Notes: generated from the letters alone by a model not told the origin. A DNA stretch of 53,431 bases from CALZKI01 sp045124055 (GCA_045124055.1 JBGVKZ010000016.1:1-53431); one strand, 5' to 3'. Shown: positions 33,006 to 42,459, counted from the first letter of the stretch. Program-made: numbers and translations.

Positions 33006-33968
33006 ATGAGTAAAAATAGTAAAAATAGAGATAGAACAAGAAAAAGGAAGGGAAAAGGCTTAAAAGTTTTTTTCCTTTTGATGTGTCTAATAGGACTTCT
33101 CTTTCTGGGAAATCACCTGTTAAATCAGCAGATTTTTGTCACTGTATATGAGATAGAGGATGAAAAAATACCAGAGGCTTTTGATGGATATCGCATTGCA
33201 CAAGTAACCGACGTCCATTCTATTAGAAGTGTGGACCAGGCAGATTATTTGTATGCAAAAATCACTGAGCAGAATCCAGATGCCGTAGTTATCACTGGGG
33301 ATTTAGTCGATTCTAAATATTATACCCAGGAACAAAATGATTTGGAGACCGGAGTCAGTGATAAAATGCCCGGGCAGGATACACTAGATTTTGTAAAACG
33401 ACTGACGGAAAAGTATTATGTGTATTTTGTCTATGGAAATCACGAAATGGTATTACTTGATGATGTGGATAATAATCCTTTTAAAGTGGCAATGGAGGAT
33501 ATGGGTGTTATTTTTTTAAATAATACTGGCGTAGAAATTTCCAAAGATGAAGAAAGTATATACTTGCTGGGCATTCAGGACCCGGCGACGCTGTACAAGG
33601 ACAGTGATTATGTAGAATATGATACGCATTCTGAGAGAATTAACGCCATGATGACAGAGGTTGTGAGTCTAAAAGAGGAAAATTTCTATACTATTGTGTT
33701 GTCACATAGACCAGAATACTTCAAGGAATATGTTAAGTACGACGTGGATTTACTTTTAACAGGGCACGCCCACGGTGGACAGGTGAGATTGCCATTTATT
33801 GGTGGTTTGTATGCCCCAGGACAAGGGTTTTTTCCAGAATATACAAATGGACTTTTGGAACAGGATAGTACCTCTATGATTATTGGCAGAGGAATTGGAA
33901 ATTCGGTGGAAATTCCGAGAATTTTCAATCCACCGGAAATCAATATGATTATATTGAAAAGCCAATAA
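33006..33968 (+). CDS. Membrane-anchored metallophosphoesterase (calcineurin-like)
   Basis: 320 residues. A basic start and one helix (about residues 18-38) anchor it, with the enzyme outside. The metal motifs are in order: QVTDVHS, ITGDLVDS, YGNHEM, VLSHRPEYF and GHAHGGQVR. The layout fits the YkuE/YaeI-like group, phosphodiesterases possibly acting on lipids or nucleotides. I use the ATG at 33006, 7 bases after AGGAG; another ATG 4 bases upstream is out of frame. The substrate is not known. The short gene at 34005 follows in the same direction. Confidence 0.88.
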   Translation: MSKNSKNRDRTRKRKGKGLKVFFLLMCLIGLLFLGNHLLNQQIFVTVYEIEDEKIPEAFDGYRIAQVTDVHSIRSVDQADYLYAKITEQNPDAVVITGDLVDSKYYTQEQNDLETGVSDKMPGQDTLDFVKRLTEKYYVYFVYGNHEMVLLDDVDNNPFKVAMEDMGVIFLNNTGVEISKDEESIYLLGIQDPATLYKDSDYVEYDTHSERINAMMTEVVSLKEENFYTIVLSHRPEYFKEYVKYDVDLLLTGHAHGGQVRLPFIGGLYAPGQGFFPEYTNGLLEQDSTSMIIGRGIGNSVEIPRIFNPPEINMIILKSQ

Positions 33969-34004
33969 TTTTCCGATAAAATAGAAAGTAAGGGTGAGTT
34001 TTTT

Positions 34005-34259
34005 ATGATTAGAGCAGAAGAATTTAATCATTTAAATTACATCAAAAAAGAAGAATTAACAGGTAGTGACGCAGGTATGCGTTATATGTTGAAAAAGAAA
34101 GGTGACGTAATTTTAGTTACTGCCTGGCCAGAGCCATATTGTTATGCAAAGACGCCGGAGGAACAAAAAATTACAACAGAAGTTCCCTTGACAAAAGAAG
34201 GGGTCGAAATGGCAAGAAATTGGCTCAATGAACAACATAATAAAATGAAAAAAAATTAA
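34005..34259 (+). CDS. Conserved-looking small soluble protein, function unknown
   Basis: 84 residues, no helix long enough for a membrane and no signal peptide. Visible features are a single buried strand (GDVILVTAWPEPYCYAKTP) and a C-terminal helix rich in Lys and Asn. GGGTGAG precedes the ATG at a long but usable distance. It stands between a metallophosphoesterase and a pullulanase gene, the latter only 21 bases on, so the two are probably co-transcribed. I do not recognise its family. Confidence 0.6.
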   Translation: MIRAEEFNHLNYIKKEELTGSDAGMRYMLKKKGDVILVTAWPEPYCYAKTPEEQKITTEVPLTKEGVEMARNWLNEQHNKMKKN

Positions 34260-34280
34260 TGCTTCGAGATGGAGGAAAAT

Positions 34281-36269
34281 ATGACAGAATTCCAGTACAA
34301 AGAATGGTATGAATCAAAAGAATTCCGTAGTGAATATGAGGAGTCGTGTGACGATTTGGGTGTTACATATACAAAGGAAGCCACCACGTTTAAAGTATGG
34401 TCACCGGACGCAGACAGAATTTGTCTGTATTTACATGCCACAGGATTAGACCACGAAGAAGGGGCAGCCGATAAGGGTGCATATGACTTTGAAAAAAAGG
34501 AAAATGGCTTTTGGAGTGTAACCGTAGAAGGTGATTTGAATGGTGTTTACTACTCCTATGTGGTGATTAGAGGAGAAGAAAAGGTAGAGTGTATCGACCC
34601 ATATGCCAAAGCCTGTGGTGCGAACGGAAGACGTGGTATGGTTTTGGATATGGAAAGTACCAATCCAAAGGGCTTTGATAAAGATGCTGCTTGGTATCAG
34701 AAGAACAAAAATACTGCCATTTATGAATTGCACGTAAAGGATTTTTCTTATGATGAACATTCTGGTGTTTCGGAAGAACATAGAGGAAAGTATTTAGCAT
34801 TTACAGAACAGAATACAACATTGGATAATAATGGCAAAGTGAAAACAGGGGTAGCCTATTTGAAGGATTTGGGCATTACGCATGTACATTTGCTACCTTC
34901 TTACGATTTTGGTTCGATTGATGAAATTGGCGATAATAAACAGTTTAACTGGGGTTATGACCCAATGAATTATAATGTACCAGAGGGGTCTTATTCTACT
35001 GACGCTTACCGCGGCGAAGTGAGAATTAAAGAATTTAAGGAAATGGTGCAGGCGTTACATAAGGCAGGAATTGCCGTAGTTATGGACGTGGTATACAACC
35101 ATACTTTCTGTAAAGACACTTCTTTCCAGGCTCTAGCACCATATTATTATTATAGACAAAATGAAGATGGAAGTATGTCAGATGGTTCTGCCTGTGGCAA
35201 TGAAACTGCCAGTGAAAGATTTATGTATCGTCAGTTTATGATTCAGTCGGTAGTCTATTGGGCAAAGGAATATCATATTGACGGTTTCCGTTTTGACTTA
35301 ATGGGATTACACGATGTAGAAACGATGAATATGATAAGAGACGCCTTGAATAAACTTCCAAAAGGTAAGCATATTTTGATGTACGGAGAACCGTGGATAG
35401 CATCAGATTCTCCGATGGAAGAAGGGTTTACGCCAGCTCTGAAAAAACATATAGATTTATTAGACGACAATATTGCTATTTTCTGTGATTCCACAAGAGA
35501 TGCTATAAAGGGTAGTGTATTTGAAGCAAAAGAACCAGGTTTTGTAAATGGTGCAGAGGGCTTGGAAGAAGAAGTAATGTCTTCTGTATTTGCGTGGTGT
35601 GATGGTGGTCATAGTGAATTTAGACCAAAAACACCATCTCAGATTATCAGCTATGTATCCGCTCATGATAATTATACTTTATGGGATAAGCTAGCTATCA
35701 CATTACAGGACGAAGTGGACTTTACTGCAAAAGATGAAAAAGTATTGGCAGCAAATAAATTAGTAGCAGGAATTGTGATGACTTTAAAAGGTACACCATT
35801 TTTCCAGGCAGGTGAAGAATTTGGTAGAACAAAGCTCGGTGATGAAAATAGTTATATTTCTTCTCCGGATATCAATAAACTGGATTGGAACAGATGCAAA
35901 GAATATAGCGAATTGGTGGAATATTACAAAGGCCTCATCGCTTTCAGACAGAATTTTGCAGCATTGAATGATAGGAGTATGTATGAATTAAACTTTATTT
36001 ATCCTATCTGTACCAAAGATGGTGTGGTAGCTTATGAAATGAATAACGTGCATAACCATAAGGATAAATGGGATTCTATTATTGTTGTATATAATCGCAA
36101 TGAGACCCCTTATGAAATTACATTACCAGAAGGAAAATGGCAGAAACTGATTGACAAAGAGTCTTCAATGCTCTGGAAACAAAATGGCTTATTTGCAGGA
36201 AAAAATGTAGCAAAAGATACTGTCAGTGTAGAGGGCGTTTCTATCGCTGTCTTTGGTAAAAAAGCATAG
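34281..36269 (+). CDS. pulA: Type I pullulanase (alpha-1,6-debranching, GH13)
   Basis: About 662 residues. An N-terminal CBM48-like domain (TFKVWSPDADRICLYLH) leads into YNWGYDP-type FNWGYDPMNYN, which marks type I pullulanases. The GH13 regions follow: VVMDVVYNHT (region I), GFRFDLMGLHD with the Asp nucleophile (II), YGEPW with the acid Glu (III) and YVSAHDNYTLWD with the third Asp (IV). It cuts alpha-1,6 branches of glycogen or starch. No signal peptide, so cytoplasmic: glycogen or imported maltodextrin debranching. I choose the ATG at 34281 because GGAGG lies 5 bases before it; the ATG at 34269 is part of that site. Confidence 0.93.
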   Translation: MTEFQYKEWYESKEFRSEYEESCDDLGVTYTKEATTFKVWSPDADRICLYLHATGLDHEEGAADKGAYDFEKKENGFWSVTVEGDLNGVYYSYVVIRGEEKVECIDPYAKACGANGRRGMVLDMESTNPKGFDKDAAWYQKNKNTAIYELHVKDFSYDEHSGVSEEHRGKYLAFTEQNTTLDNNGKVKTGVAYLKDLGITHVHLLPSYDFGSIDEIGDNKQFNWGYDPMNYNVPEGSYSTDAYRGEVRIKEFKEMVQALHKAGIAVVMDVVYNHTFCKDTSFQALAPYYYYRQNEDGSMSDGSACGNETASERFMYRQFMIQSVVYWAKEYHIDGFRFDLMGLHDVETMNMIRDALNKLPKGKHILMYGEPWIASDSPMEEGFTPALKKHIDLLDDNIAIFCDSTRDAIKGSVFEAKEPGFVNGAEGLEEEVMSSVFAWCDGGHSEFRPKTPSQIISYVSAHDNYTLWDKLAITLQDEVDFTAKDEKVLAANKLVAGIVMTLKGTPFFQAGEEFGRTKLGDENSYISSPDINKLDWNRCKEYSELVEYYKGLIAFRQNFAALNDRSMYELNFIYPICTKDGVVAYEMNNVHNHKDKWDSIIVVYNRNETPYEITLPEGKWQKLIDKESSMLWKQNGLFAGKNVAKDTVSVEGVSIAVFGKKA

Positions 36270-36289
36270 AATAGAAAGGGAATAACTAA

Positions 36290-36571
36290 ATGGATTTTTT
36301 TGAAAAGTTTGGAGAAAAAGTATATGAAACTGGTAAAAATGTTTCTGAAAAGGCAAAGGATATGGTTGCCGTAGCAGATTTGAAAAGCCAGATAAATACT
36401 TGCAATGCAGTAATTAAAAAAGATTATTCTCAGATTGGAAAGATTTACTATTCAAATAATGCTTTGAATCCAGACCCGGAATATGCAGATTTGATTCAGG
36501 AAATCAGAAATACACAGAAGAAAATTGACGAGTTGCAAAAACAGATTGATTTTATTAAAGATAATAAGTAA
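36290..36571 (+). CDS. Small helical protein with coiled-coil end, function unknown
   Basis: 93 residues, highly charged. The first 30 residues are a helix resembling membrane- or cell wall-associated stress proteins (FEKFGEKVYETGKNVSEKAKD), and the last 30 form a likely coiled coil (LIQEIRNTQKKIDELQKQID). It has one Cys, no signal peptide and no membrane helix. GAAAGGGA precedes the ATG. It follows the pullulanase gene by 20 bases and is probably in its transcript. Not recognised beyond this. Confidence 0.65.
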   Translation: MDFFEKFGEKVYETGKNVSEKAKDMVAVADLKSQINTCNAVIKKDYSQIGKIYYSNNALNPDPEYADLIQEIRNTQKKIDELQKQIDFIKDNK

Positions 36572-36585
36572 TTGGAAAGATTACA

Positions 36586-36624
36586 AAAAGAAAATCCCGG
36601 TTCATTGAGCCGGGATTTTCTTTG
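36586..36624. terminator. Bidirectional terminator between convergent genes
   Basis: AAGAAAATCCCGG pairs with CCGGGATTTTCTT around a 9-base loop. A-rich on the left and T-rich on the right, so it ends both the rightward small gene and the leftward PBP gene. Confidence 0.9.
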
Positions 36625-36627
36625 TAT

Positions 36628-39273
36628 TTATTGAGCCGCCTGTTGCTGAGCTGCTGCGGCATTTCTTGCTTCCAATTCTGCCCATTGTTGCTGAATAATG
36701 GTATAAGAATTTGGGTCTGCCATAAATGTTGCATTGTGCTGACAAGTATTTGAGGTTTGAGTAGTAGCACCTTCTATCACATTACCAGCTTCATCTCGTG
36801 GAAGATTACCAAACTGTAATGCTTCACCTTCGATTGGAGTCAGTGTAAGGAGTCCATCTACGGCAAAAGGACAGCCTTCGCAAGCAGGTAACATATCGTA
36901 AGCACAAACCTTTCCAACATAATGTACATCACAAGTTTGCGTTGGAACGGTACCTTCTTCAAAATATTCCGTAGTCAATGTAGCATCACACAAACCGGCA
37001 ATCGGTAATTTACCGGATTTTGAACAAACGGTAGCGGTTACAATGTTGTCTGGAACATAGAATGGTCTATTTTCCAGACCTTCGTGTACCTGACTCATAA
37101 CTTTCTGCCAAAGGGTTTTTGCAAGGTTCTTTTCGGCAGTTCCGGAAAGCTTTGTGTTGTTATCATATCCAGCCCAAGTAGTAGCTGTATAGTATGGAGT
37201 AAAGCCTGCAAACCATACATCATTATAGTCAGAAGTAGTACCTGTTTTACCAGCTACAATCATATTGCTCAACTTACATCTTGTACCTGTACCATGATTT
37301 ACAACATCTGTCATAGCACTGGTTAGAAGGAAAGCTGTAGATTCTTTTAAGACTCTGTGTGAGTCAGTTACTGTTTTATCAATAATGACGTTGCCATCGT
37401 GGTCTAATACCTTTGTATAAAGAGTTGGTTCGTTATAGACTCCTTCGTTGGCAATCGCTGCGTAAGCTGCATTTAATTCAAAGTTTGAAACACCATCTGT
37501 TAAACCACCTAGGGCAGTAGATTGCTGAATGTCGGAATAAACTTTTCCATTAACTTCACGATGTTCTACTAAGGTGGTAAAACCAAACTGTTCCAGATAA
37601 TCATATCCAAGTTGTGGAGTAATTTCTGTCAGCGTTTTTACAGCTATAACGTTAATAGAACTTACGATACCTTGACGGAAAGTAGTTAGTCCCCTATATT
37701 TATTATCCGCATTTTTTACGACTTTTGGGTCTAAACTGGTGTACCAGAAAGGTGCATCGTTATAGACATTTGCTAAAGTCATTCCATAACAGTCAAGAGC
37801 CGGTGCATAGGTTGATAAAACTTTAAATGTTGAACCAGGCTGACGCACAGAATCGGTAGCACGATTTAAGGTCTTGCTGGCTGTTTTCTCACCACGGCCG
37901 CCATACATAGCCACAACATAACCGGTATACTGGTCTTGAATTGTGATGGAAACCTGAGGTTGTGCTACAAGAGAAACGCTTTCGGCAAATACTTCATCGC
38001 CTTCTTCCAAAACCTCCAACTGATATTCGGCAATGGCCTCGTATGCTTCGTCCTGAGTGGAGTAGAGCATATTAAAGTTTTTATCAAATTGTTTAAAATA
38101 AGTTCTAAACATTTCACTGCTGTGGTTTTCTAAGTCGCCATTGGCTTTTTCAATGGTTAAGGCGTAGGAGAGTTCCCATTTGATGTTTTCCGGGAAGTTT
38201 TCTTCATCGGTATATACATCATCTACAATCGACTGAATGGAAGAATCCATTGTAGAATAAATGGATAAACCACCACTATAAATCAGCTTGTAGGCTTGAT
38301 TTTCTGTATAACCTGCTTCCAACAAATCTTCATATAACTGGTCTGTCAAAGCATCTACAAAATAGGAGTTAACGTTGTCACTACTGATTTCGGAGTTTAT
38401 ATTCTGAATACGGGAATATACATCATCTGCTATTGCAGTATCGTATTCTTCCTGAGAAATCATACCCTGTTCCTTCATATTTTTCAGTACAATGGCACGT
38501 CTTTCTGCATTTTTTTCCGGTTTGGAAATAGGATTATATTTGGTAGGATTCTGGGTAATGGCAGCAATAACGGCACTTTCTGAAATGGTCAGCTCGCTGA
38601 CATCCTTATCAAAGTAACGAAGGGAAGCCGCCTGAACTCCCAAAGTATTCTGTCCTAAGTTAATGGTATTTAAATAGTTGACTAAAATGGTGTCCTTATC
38701 CATTACTTTTTCCAGCTCAATGGCAAGATACTGCTCCTGAATTTTACGTTTTAAAGAATCTAAAAGACCATCTTCGTTAATAAAGTTCGGGAAAACACTG
38801 TTCTTAATGAGCTGCTGGGTAATGGTACTGGCTCCCTGCATATCTTGGAAACCATTTTTTACGGCATCTACCACCGCACGCATAAGTCCCTTTATGTCAA
38901 TACCATTATGACTGTAAAAACGCTCGTCTTCGATAGCAACAAAAGCATTTTTTAAATGCTCAGGTATTTGTTCGGAACTAACCATAATACGATTACTATC
39001 GGCGGCTACCAATTTGGAAATTTGATTTCCTTCATTGTCATAGACAAAGGTAGAAAAGTTGGAAGGTGATACGTCGATATCACTAATATCCGGTGCAGTG
39101 GCAATGACACCTTTCATAACGCCAATAGCAGCACTTGCTCCAATAATTCCAACAATAAGTATCATAACTAAAAGTACTTGCATAATGGTAATAGCGACTT
39201 TTTTACCCCATTTGGTAGAGCGGGAGTTCAGTTCGCGTTGTTTCTTACGCACATCCTTTTTACCATATTTCAT
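36628..39273 (-). CDS. pbpA: Penicillin-binding protein 1A (glycosyltransferase and transpeptidase)
   Basis: 881 residues. A short cytoplasmic part and one helix (about residues 25-52) precede the GT51 domain with EDERFYSHNGID near residue 115 and ASTITQQLIKN. The transpeptidase has PGSTFKV (Ser nucleophile), SIN in VSSINVIAV and KTGTTSDYND. It polymerises and crosslinks peptidoglycan outside the cell. The C-terminal 110 residues carry six Cys (CDVHYVGKVCAYDML and CEGCPF) and a tail of Ala and Gln. This Cys cluster is more than a normal PBP1A needs and may hold disulfides. GGAGG precedes the ATG. The gene symbol is a convention; ponA is another name. Confidence 0.92.
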   Translation of the reverse strand: MKYGKKDVRKKQRELNSRSTKWGKKVAITIMQVLLVMILIVGIIGASAAIGVMKGVIATAPDISDIDVSPSNFSTFVYDNEGNQISKLVAADSNRIMVSSEQIPEHLKNAFVAIEDERFYSHNGIDIKGLMRAVVDAVKNGFQDMQGASTITQQLIKNSVFPNFINEDGLLDSLKRKIQEQYLAIELEKVMDKDTILVNYLNTINLGQNTLGVQAASLRYFDKDVSELTISESAVIAAITQNPTKYNPISKPEKNAERRAIVLKNMKEQGMISQEEYDTAIADDVYSRIQNINSEISSDNVNSYFVDALTDQLYEDLLEAGYTENQAYKLIYSGGLSIYSTMDSSIQSIVDDVYTDEENFPENIKWELSYALTIEKANGDLENHSSEMFRTYFKQFDKNFNMLYSTQDEAYEAIAEYQLEVLEEGDEVFAESVSLVAQPQVSITIQDQYTGYVVAMYGGRGEKTASKTLNRATDSVRQPGSTFKVLSTYAPALDCYGMTLANVYNDAPFWYTSLDPKVVKNADNKYRGLTTFRQGIVSSINVIAVKTLTEITPQLGYDYLEQFGFTTLVEHREVNGKVYSDIQQSTALGGLTDGVSNFELNAAYAAIANEGVYNEPTLYTKVLDHDGNVIIDKTVTDSHRVLKESTAFLLTSAMTDVVNHGTGTRCKLSNMIVAGKTGTTSDYNDVWFAGFTPYYTATTWAGYDNNTKLSGTAEKNLAKTLWQKVMSQVHEGLENRPFYVPDNIVTATVCSKSGKLPIAGLCDATLTTEYFEEGTVPTQTCDVHYVGKVCAYDMLPACEGCPFAVDGLLTLTPIEGEALQFGNLPRDEAGNVIEGATTQTSNTCQHNATFMADPNSYTIIQQQWAELEARNAAAAQQQAAQ

Positions 39274-39315
39274 AAATAACGCCTCCTTGGCAAACTACTA
39301 CTAATACTAAAGTGC

Positions 39316-39344
39316 ATTATAACATTTTGGGACAACGAAATAAA
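39316..39344 (-). promoter_or_regulatory. Promoter of the PBP1A gene
   Basis: On the minus strand TTTATT (39344-39339), a 17-base spacer and TATAAT (39321-39316), about 43 bases before the start codon. Confidence 0.6.
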
Positions 39345-39377
39345 GTTTTTTTGTGATATATTGGAAATTGTTTACAA

Positions 39378-39406
39378 TTACATACACTTTTATTCTTTCT
39401 TATGAT
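39378..39406 (+). promoter_or_regulatory. Promoter of the YigZ-like gene
   Basis: TTACAT at 39378-39383, a 17-base spacer and TATGAT at 39401-39406. It diverges from the PBP1A promoter. Confidence 0.5.
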
Positions 39407-39457
39407 AATATATTAAAGGAAAATTAGGAAAATCTTAAGAAAGTTTAGAAATAGATT

Positions 39458-40108
39458 ATGGAACAGATAAAAGAACCTTACAGAGTGCTGCTTTCTGATG
39501 GAGTTGGAGAAATTGTAGAGAAGAAGTCTCGTTTTATTGCAAATGTTAGAATCGTGCATTCTGAAGCAGAGGCAACGGCGTTTATTGAGGAAATGAAAAA
39601 GAAATATTGGGATGCAAGGCATAATTGCTCTGCTTTTGTGATTGGAGAAAAGGCGGAACTTACAAGGTGCAGCGATGATGGCGAACCAAGTGGTACTGCA
39701 GGAAGACCGATGCTGGAAGTACTTATGGGGGAAGGGATTCGGAATGTAGCGGTAGTTGTAACTCGATATTTTGGGGGAATTTTGCTTGGTACAGGGGGAC
39801 TTGTGCGGGCTTACACTCAGGCGGTAAAAGAGGGACTTAGTCAGTGTAAAAAAGGTGTTATGTGTTATGGCACAAGGCTTTCTATCAAAGTGGGTTATAC
39901 AGATATAGGAAAAATTCAGTACTTATTAGGACAGGAAAATATACCTATTGAAAATTCTGAGTATGGTGAGAATGTAGAATTTACTATTCTATTTCCGGAA
40001 AGTATGGAAAAAGCTTTGATTAAAAAAATGACAGAAGTTACGAATGCCAGAGCAAAAATTTCTGTTGTAGAGAGACTATATTTCGTTGACAAAGAGAAAT
40101 CTGACTAG
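39458..40108 (+). CDS. YigZ/IMPACT family protein
   Basis: 216 residues. The N-terminal UPF0029 domain shows KKSRFIANVR, the central KYWDARHNCSAFVIG and DDGEPSGTAGRPMLE, and VVVTRYFGGILLGTGGLVRAY, which are family hallmarks; the C-terminal EF-G-like domain of about 80 residues follows. The family is widespread, binds RNA or ribosome-related partners in eukaryotes (IMPACT), and has no settled function in bacteria. Its start lacks a strong ribosome binding site (AAGTTTAG region). The mgtE promoter at 40086 overlaps its end. Confidence 0.9.
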   Translation: MEQIKEPYRVLLSDGVGEIVEKKSRFIANVRIVHSEAEATAFIEEMKKKYWDARHNCSAFVIGEKAELTRCSDDGEPSGTAGRPMLEVLMGEGIRNVAVVVTRYFGGILLGTGGLVRAYTQAVKEGLSQCKKGVMCYGTRLSIKVGYTDIGKIQYLLGQENIPIENSEYGENVEFTILFPESMEKALIKKMTEVTNARAKISVVERLYFVDKEKSD

Positions 40109-40114
40109 TATAGT
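40086..40114 (+). promoter_or_regulatory. Promoter of the mgtE leader transcript
   Basis: TTGACA at 40086-40091, a 17-base spacer and TATAGT at 40109-40114. It overlaps the last 23 bases of the preceding gene. The leader before mgtE would be about 135 bases long. Confidence 0.75.
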
Positions 40115-40175
40115 TTCAAGTGAAAGTGGTTTACAATAATAAGAAATATTAGCAATTTGAAAGGTGGTGGTTTTT

Positions 40176-40277
40176 ATGAAACACAGGTTAATAAGTAATA
40201 CAGATAATCCTCTCCCCGGGCGGAGCATAAAAATCACAATTAAAGGAGAATTGCTATGGACGAAATCAAAGATTTAG
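40176..40277 (+). CDS. Possible leader peptide overlapping the mgtE start
   Basis: A 33-codon frame starts with ATG at 40176 behind a strong site (AAAGGTGGTGG) and ends at TAG 40275-40277, 22 bases inside mgtE in another frame. The peptide begins MKHRLISNTDNPLPGRSI. Codons CCT CTC CCC GGG CGG AGC at 40209-40226 are unlike the AT-rich usage around them. TCTCC in this stretch can pair with the GGAGA of the mgtE ribosome binding site. A proline-bearing leader is how Salmonella mgtL senses low Mg2+ and proline; a similar role here is inference. I saw no M-box sequence. Confidence 0.5.
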   Translation: MKHRLISNTDNPLPGRSIKITIKGELLWTKSKI

Positions 40278-41605
40278 AAAGCATTAAAGAGCTTTTAGAG
40301 AACAAGCAGTACACCAGTCTCCGTCAGGCACTTACGGAATTAAATGACGCAGATATTGCAGCAATTTTGGAAAATCTGGACGAAGAAGAAAGATTGAAGG
40401 TTTTCCGTATTTTGCCAAAAAGTATGGCGGCAGACGTTTTTTCTTATTTAGAATTGGAAAATCAGCAGATGATTATTACTTCTTTGGCAGATAGGGAAGC
40501 TGCTGGAATCATCAACAACCTGATGGCAGATGATGCCACAGACCTTTTGGAAGAAATGCCGGCGAACATTGTAAAAAAACTGTTGGCCAATGCAAGTCCG
40601 GAGGTAAGACGAGATATTAACCATTTATTACAATACCCGGAGGATTCAGCGGGTAGTATTATGACCGTAGAATTTTTGGATTTAAAGGAAAATTTAACGG
40701 TACAGGAAGCCATTGAGAGAATTCGTAAACAGGGCGTGGATAGTGAAACAATTAACATATGTTACGTTTTGGATAAATCCAGAATGTTAATTGGTACTGT
40801 GGCACTTCGTTATTTATTATTAAGTCCACCGGATGCGATTATTGGGGAGATTATGCATGAAAATGTTATTTCCGTCAATACGCTTATGGACCAGGAAGAA
40901 GTTGCAAGACAATTTCAGAAATATGACTTTACGGCAATGCCGGTGGTTGACAATGAAAACCGATTAGTTGGTATTATCACAGTCGATGATATCGTGGATA
41001 TTTTGCAGGAAGAAGCTACAGAAGATATGGAAAAGATGGCGGCGATTACTCCATCAGACAAGCCATATCTTAGAACAGGTATTTTTGAAACCTGGAAAAA
41101 TAGAATTCCCTGGTTGCTTCTTTTGATGTTATCAGCAACTTTTACAGGAAGTATCATTACTTCCTTTGAAAATGCTTTAAGCGGTTGCGTCATTTTATCT
41201 GCGTATATGCCGATGTTAATGGGTGCAGGGGGTAATGCAGGTAGTCAGTCCAGTGTAGCCATCATTCGTAGCCTTTCTTTAAATGAATTACGCTTTAAAG
41301 ACTGGTTTAGAGTACTTTGGAAAGAATCCGGAGTAGCCATTTTATGTGGTTTGACATTGGCAGTTGCCAATTTTGCCAAATTAATGGTATTTGATAAAGT
41401 GTCTTTATCCATTGCACTGGTGGTTAGTGTATCACTAGCCTTAACAGTTTTGATTGCAAAAATTGTAGGTTGTATGCTTCCAATGCTTGCTAAAAAAATC
41501 GGTTTTGACCCGGCGGTTATGGCGAGTCCTTTTATTACGACTATTGTAGATGCTTTGTCATTGCTGATTTATTTTGAAATTGCAACCAGAGCCTTAAATA
41601 TCTGA
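40256..41605 (+). CDS. mgtE: Magnesium transporter MgtE
   Basis: 449 residues. An N-terminal MgtE N domain (DIAAILENLDEEERLKVFRILP) precedes a CBS pair (about residues 130-255; EIMHENVISVNTLMDQEEVA, VDDIVDIL). Then five helices follow with the pore segment MLMGAGGNAGSQSS and the last helix ending in DALSLLIYFEI. It brings Mg2+ into the cell; the N and CBS domains close the pore when internal Mg2+ is high. GGAGAATTGCT precedes the ATG. Its own promoter and leader ORF suggest further control. xth follows after 19 bases. Confidence 0.95.
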   Translation: MDEIKDLESIKELLENKQYTSLRQALTELNDADIAAILENLDEEERLKVFRILPKSMAADVFSYLELENQQMIITSLADREAAGIINNLMADDATDLLEEMPANIVKKLLANASPEVRRDINHLLQYPEDSAGSIMTVEFLDLKENLTVQEAIERIRKQGVDSETINICYVLDKSRMLIGTVALRYLLLSPPDAIIGEIMHENVISVNTLMDQEEVARQFQKYDFTAMPVVDNENRLVGIITVDDIVDILQEEATEDMEKMAAITPSDKPYLRTGIFETWKNRIPWLLLLMLSATFTGSIITSFENALSGCVILSAYMPMLMGAGGNAGSQSSVAIIRSLSLNELRFKDWFRVLWKESGVAILCGLTLAVANFAKLMVFDKVSLSIALVVSVSLALTVLIAKIVGCMLPMLAKKIGFDPAVMASPFITTIVDALSLLIYFEIATRALNI

Positions 41606-41624
41606 TAAGGGTAGGAGAAAGTAT

Positions 41625-42377
41625 ATGAAATTAATTTCTTGGAACGTAAATGGTATTAGAGCTTGTGTAGAAAAAGGATTTTTAGATTTTTTTAAAGAAG
41701 CCGATGCGGATATTTTCTGTCTGCAAGAAACAAAGTTACAGGCAGGACAGATCAACTTAGATTTGCCAGGTTATTATCAGTATTGGAATTATGCGGAGAA
41801 AAAAGGATATTCTGGCACAGCAATTTTTACAAAAAAAGAGCCTCTTAGCGTTTCCTATGGAATTGGTATAGAGGAACACGACAAAGAGGGCAGAGTTATC
41901 ACTGTGGAAATGGAAGATTTCTATTTCATCACGGTGTATGTACCAAATTCTCAAGATGGACTTGCAAGACTTCCATATAGAATGAAATGGGAAGATGATT
42001 TCCTTGCCTATGTAAAAAAGCTGGAAGAAACAAAACCTGTAATTTATGCAGGGGATTTGAATGTGGCAGCAGAAGAAATTGACTTGAAAAATCCAAAGAC
42101 GAACCGTAAAAATGCTGGTTTTACAGACGAAGAACGTGCAAAATTCAGAGTAGTAAAAGAAAAGGGATTGGTAGATAGTTTCCGATATTTTTATCCGGAT
42201 ATGGAAGGAATCTATTCCTGGTGGTCATACCGTTTTTCTGCCAGAGCCAAGAATGCAGGCTGGCGTATCGACTACTTTATGGTATCGGAAAGCCTGAAAG
42301 ATAGAATGGAAGATGCCAAGATTTATACAGAGGTGTATGGTTCGGACCATTGCCCTGTGGGACTTATTTTAAAGTAA
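41625..42377 (+). CDS. xth: Exodeoxyribonuclease III
   Basis: 250 residues of the exonuclease-endonuclease-phosphatase fold: SWNVNGIRACVEKGF with the metal Asn, CLQETKLQ with Glu, YVPNSQDGLARL with the catalytic Tyr and Asn, AGDLNVAAEEIDL and the last SDHCPVGL with the Asp-His pair. It cuts DNA at abasic sites and removes 3' blocks in base excision repair. GGAG precedes the ATG. A bidirectional terminator follows. Confidence 0.95.
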   Translation: MKLISWNVNGIRACVEKGFLDFFKEADADIFCLQETKLQAGQINLDLPGYYQYWNYAEKKGYSGTAIFTKKEPLSVSYGIGIEEHDKEGRVITVEMEDFYFITVYVPNSQDGLARLPYRMKWEDDFLAYVKKLEETKPVIYAGDLNVAAEEIDLKNPKTNRKNAGFTDEERAKFRVVKEKGLVDSFRYFYPDMEGIYSWWSYRFSARAKNAGWRIDYFMVSESLKDRMEDAKIYTEVYGSDHCPVGLILK

Positions 42378-42404
42378 ATAAAATGTAGAAAAATAGATGC
42401 GATA

Positions 42405-42440
42405 AAAAAGGCAATTTCAGTGGTTTGAAATTGCCTTTTT
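42405..42440. terminator. Bidirectional terminator between convergent genes
   Basis: AAAAAGGCAATTTCA pairs with TGAAATTGCCTTTTT around a short loop. It serves xth and typA alike. Confidence 0.92.
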
Positions 42441-42459
42441 GTATAAATATTTACTTTTT

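Noticed and set aside
40115..40255. M-box (Mg2+) riboswitch before mgtE
   Set aside because: The leader is only about 135 bases and shows none of the M-box conserved segments; the leader ORF occupies most of it.
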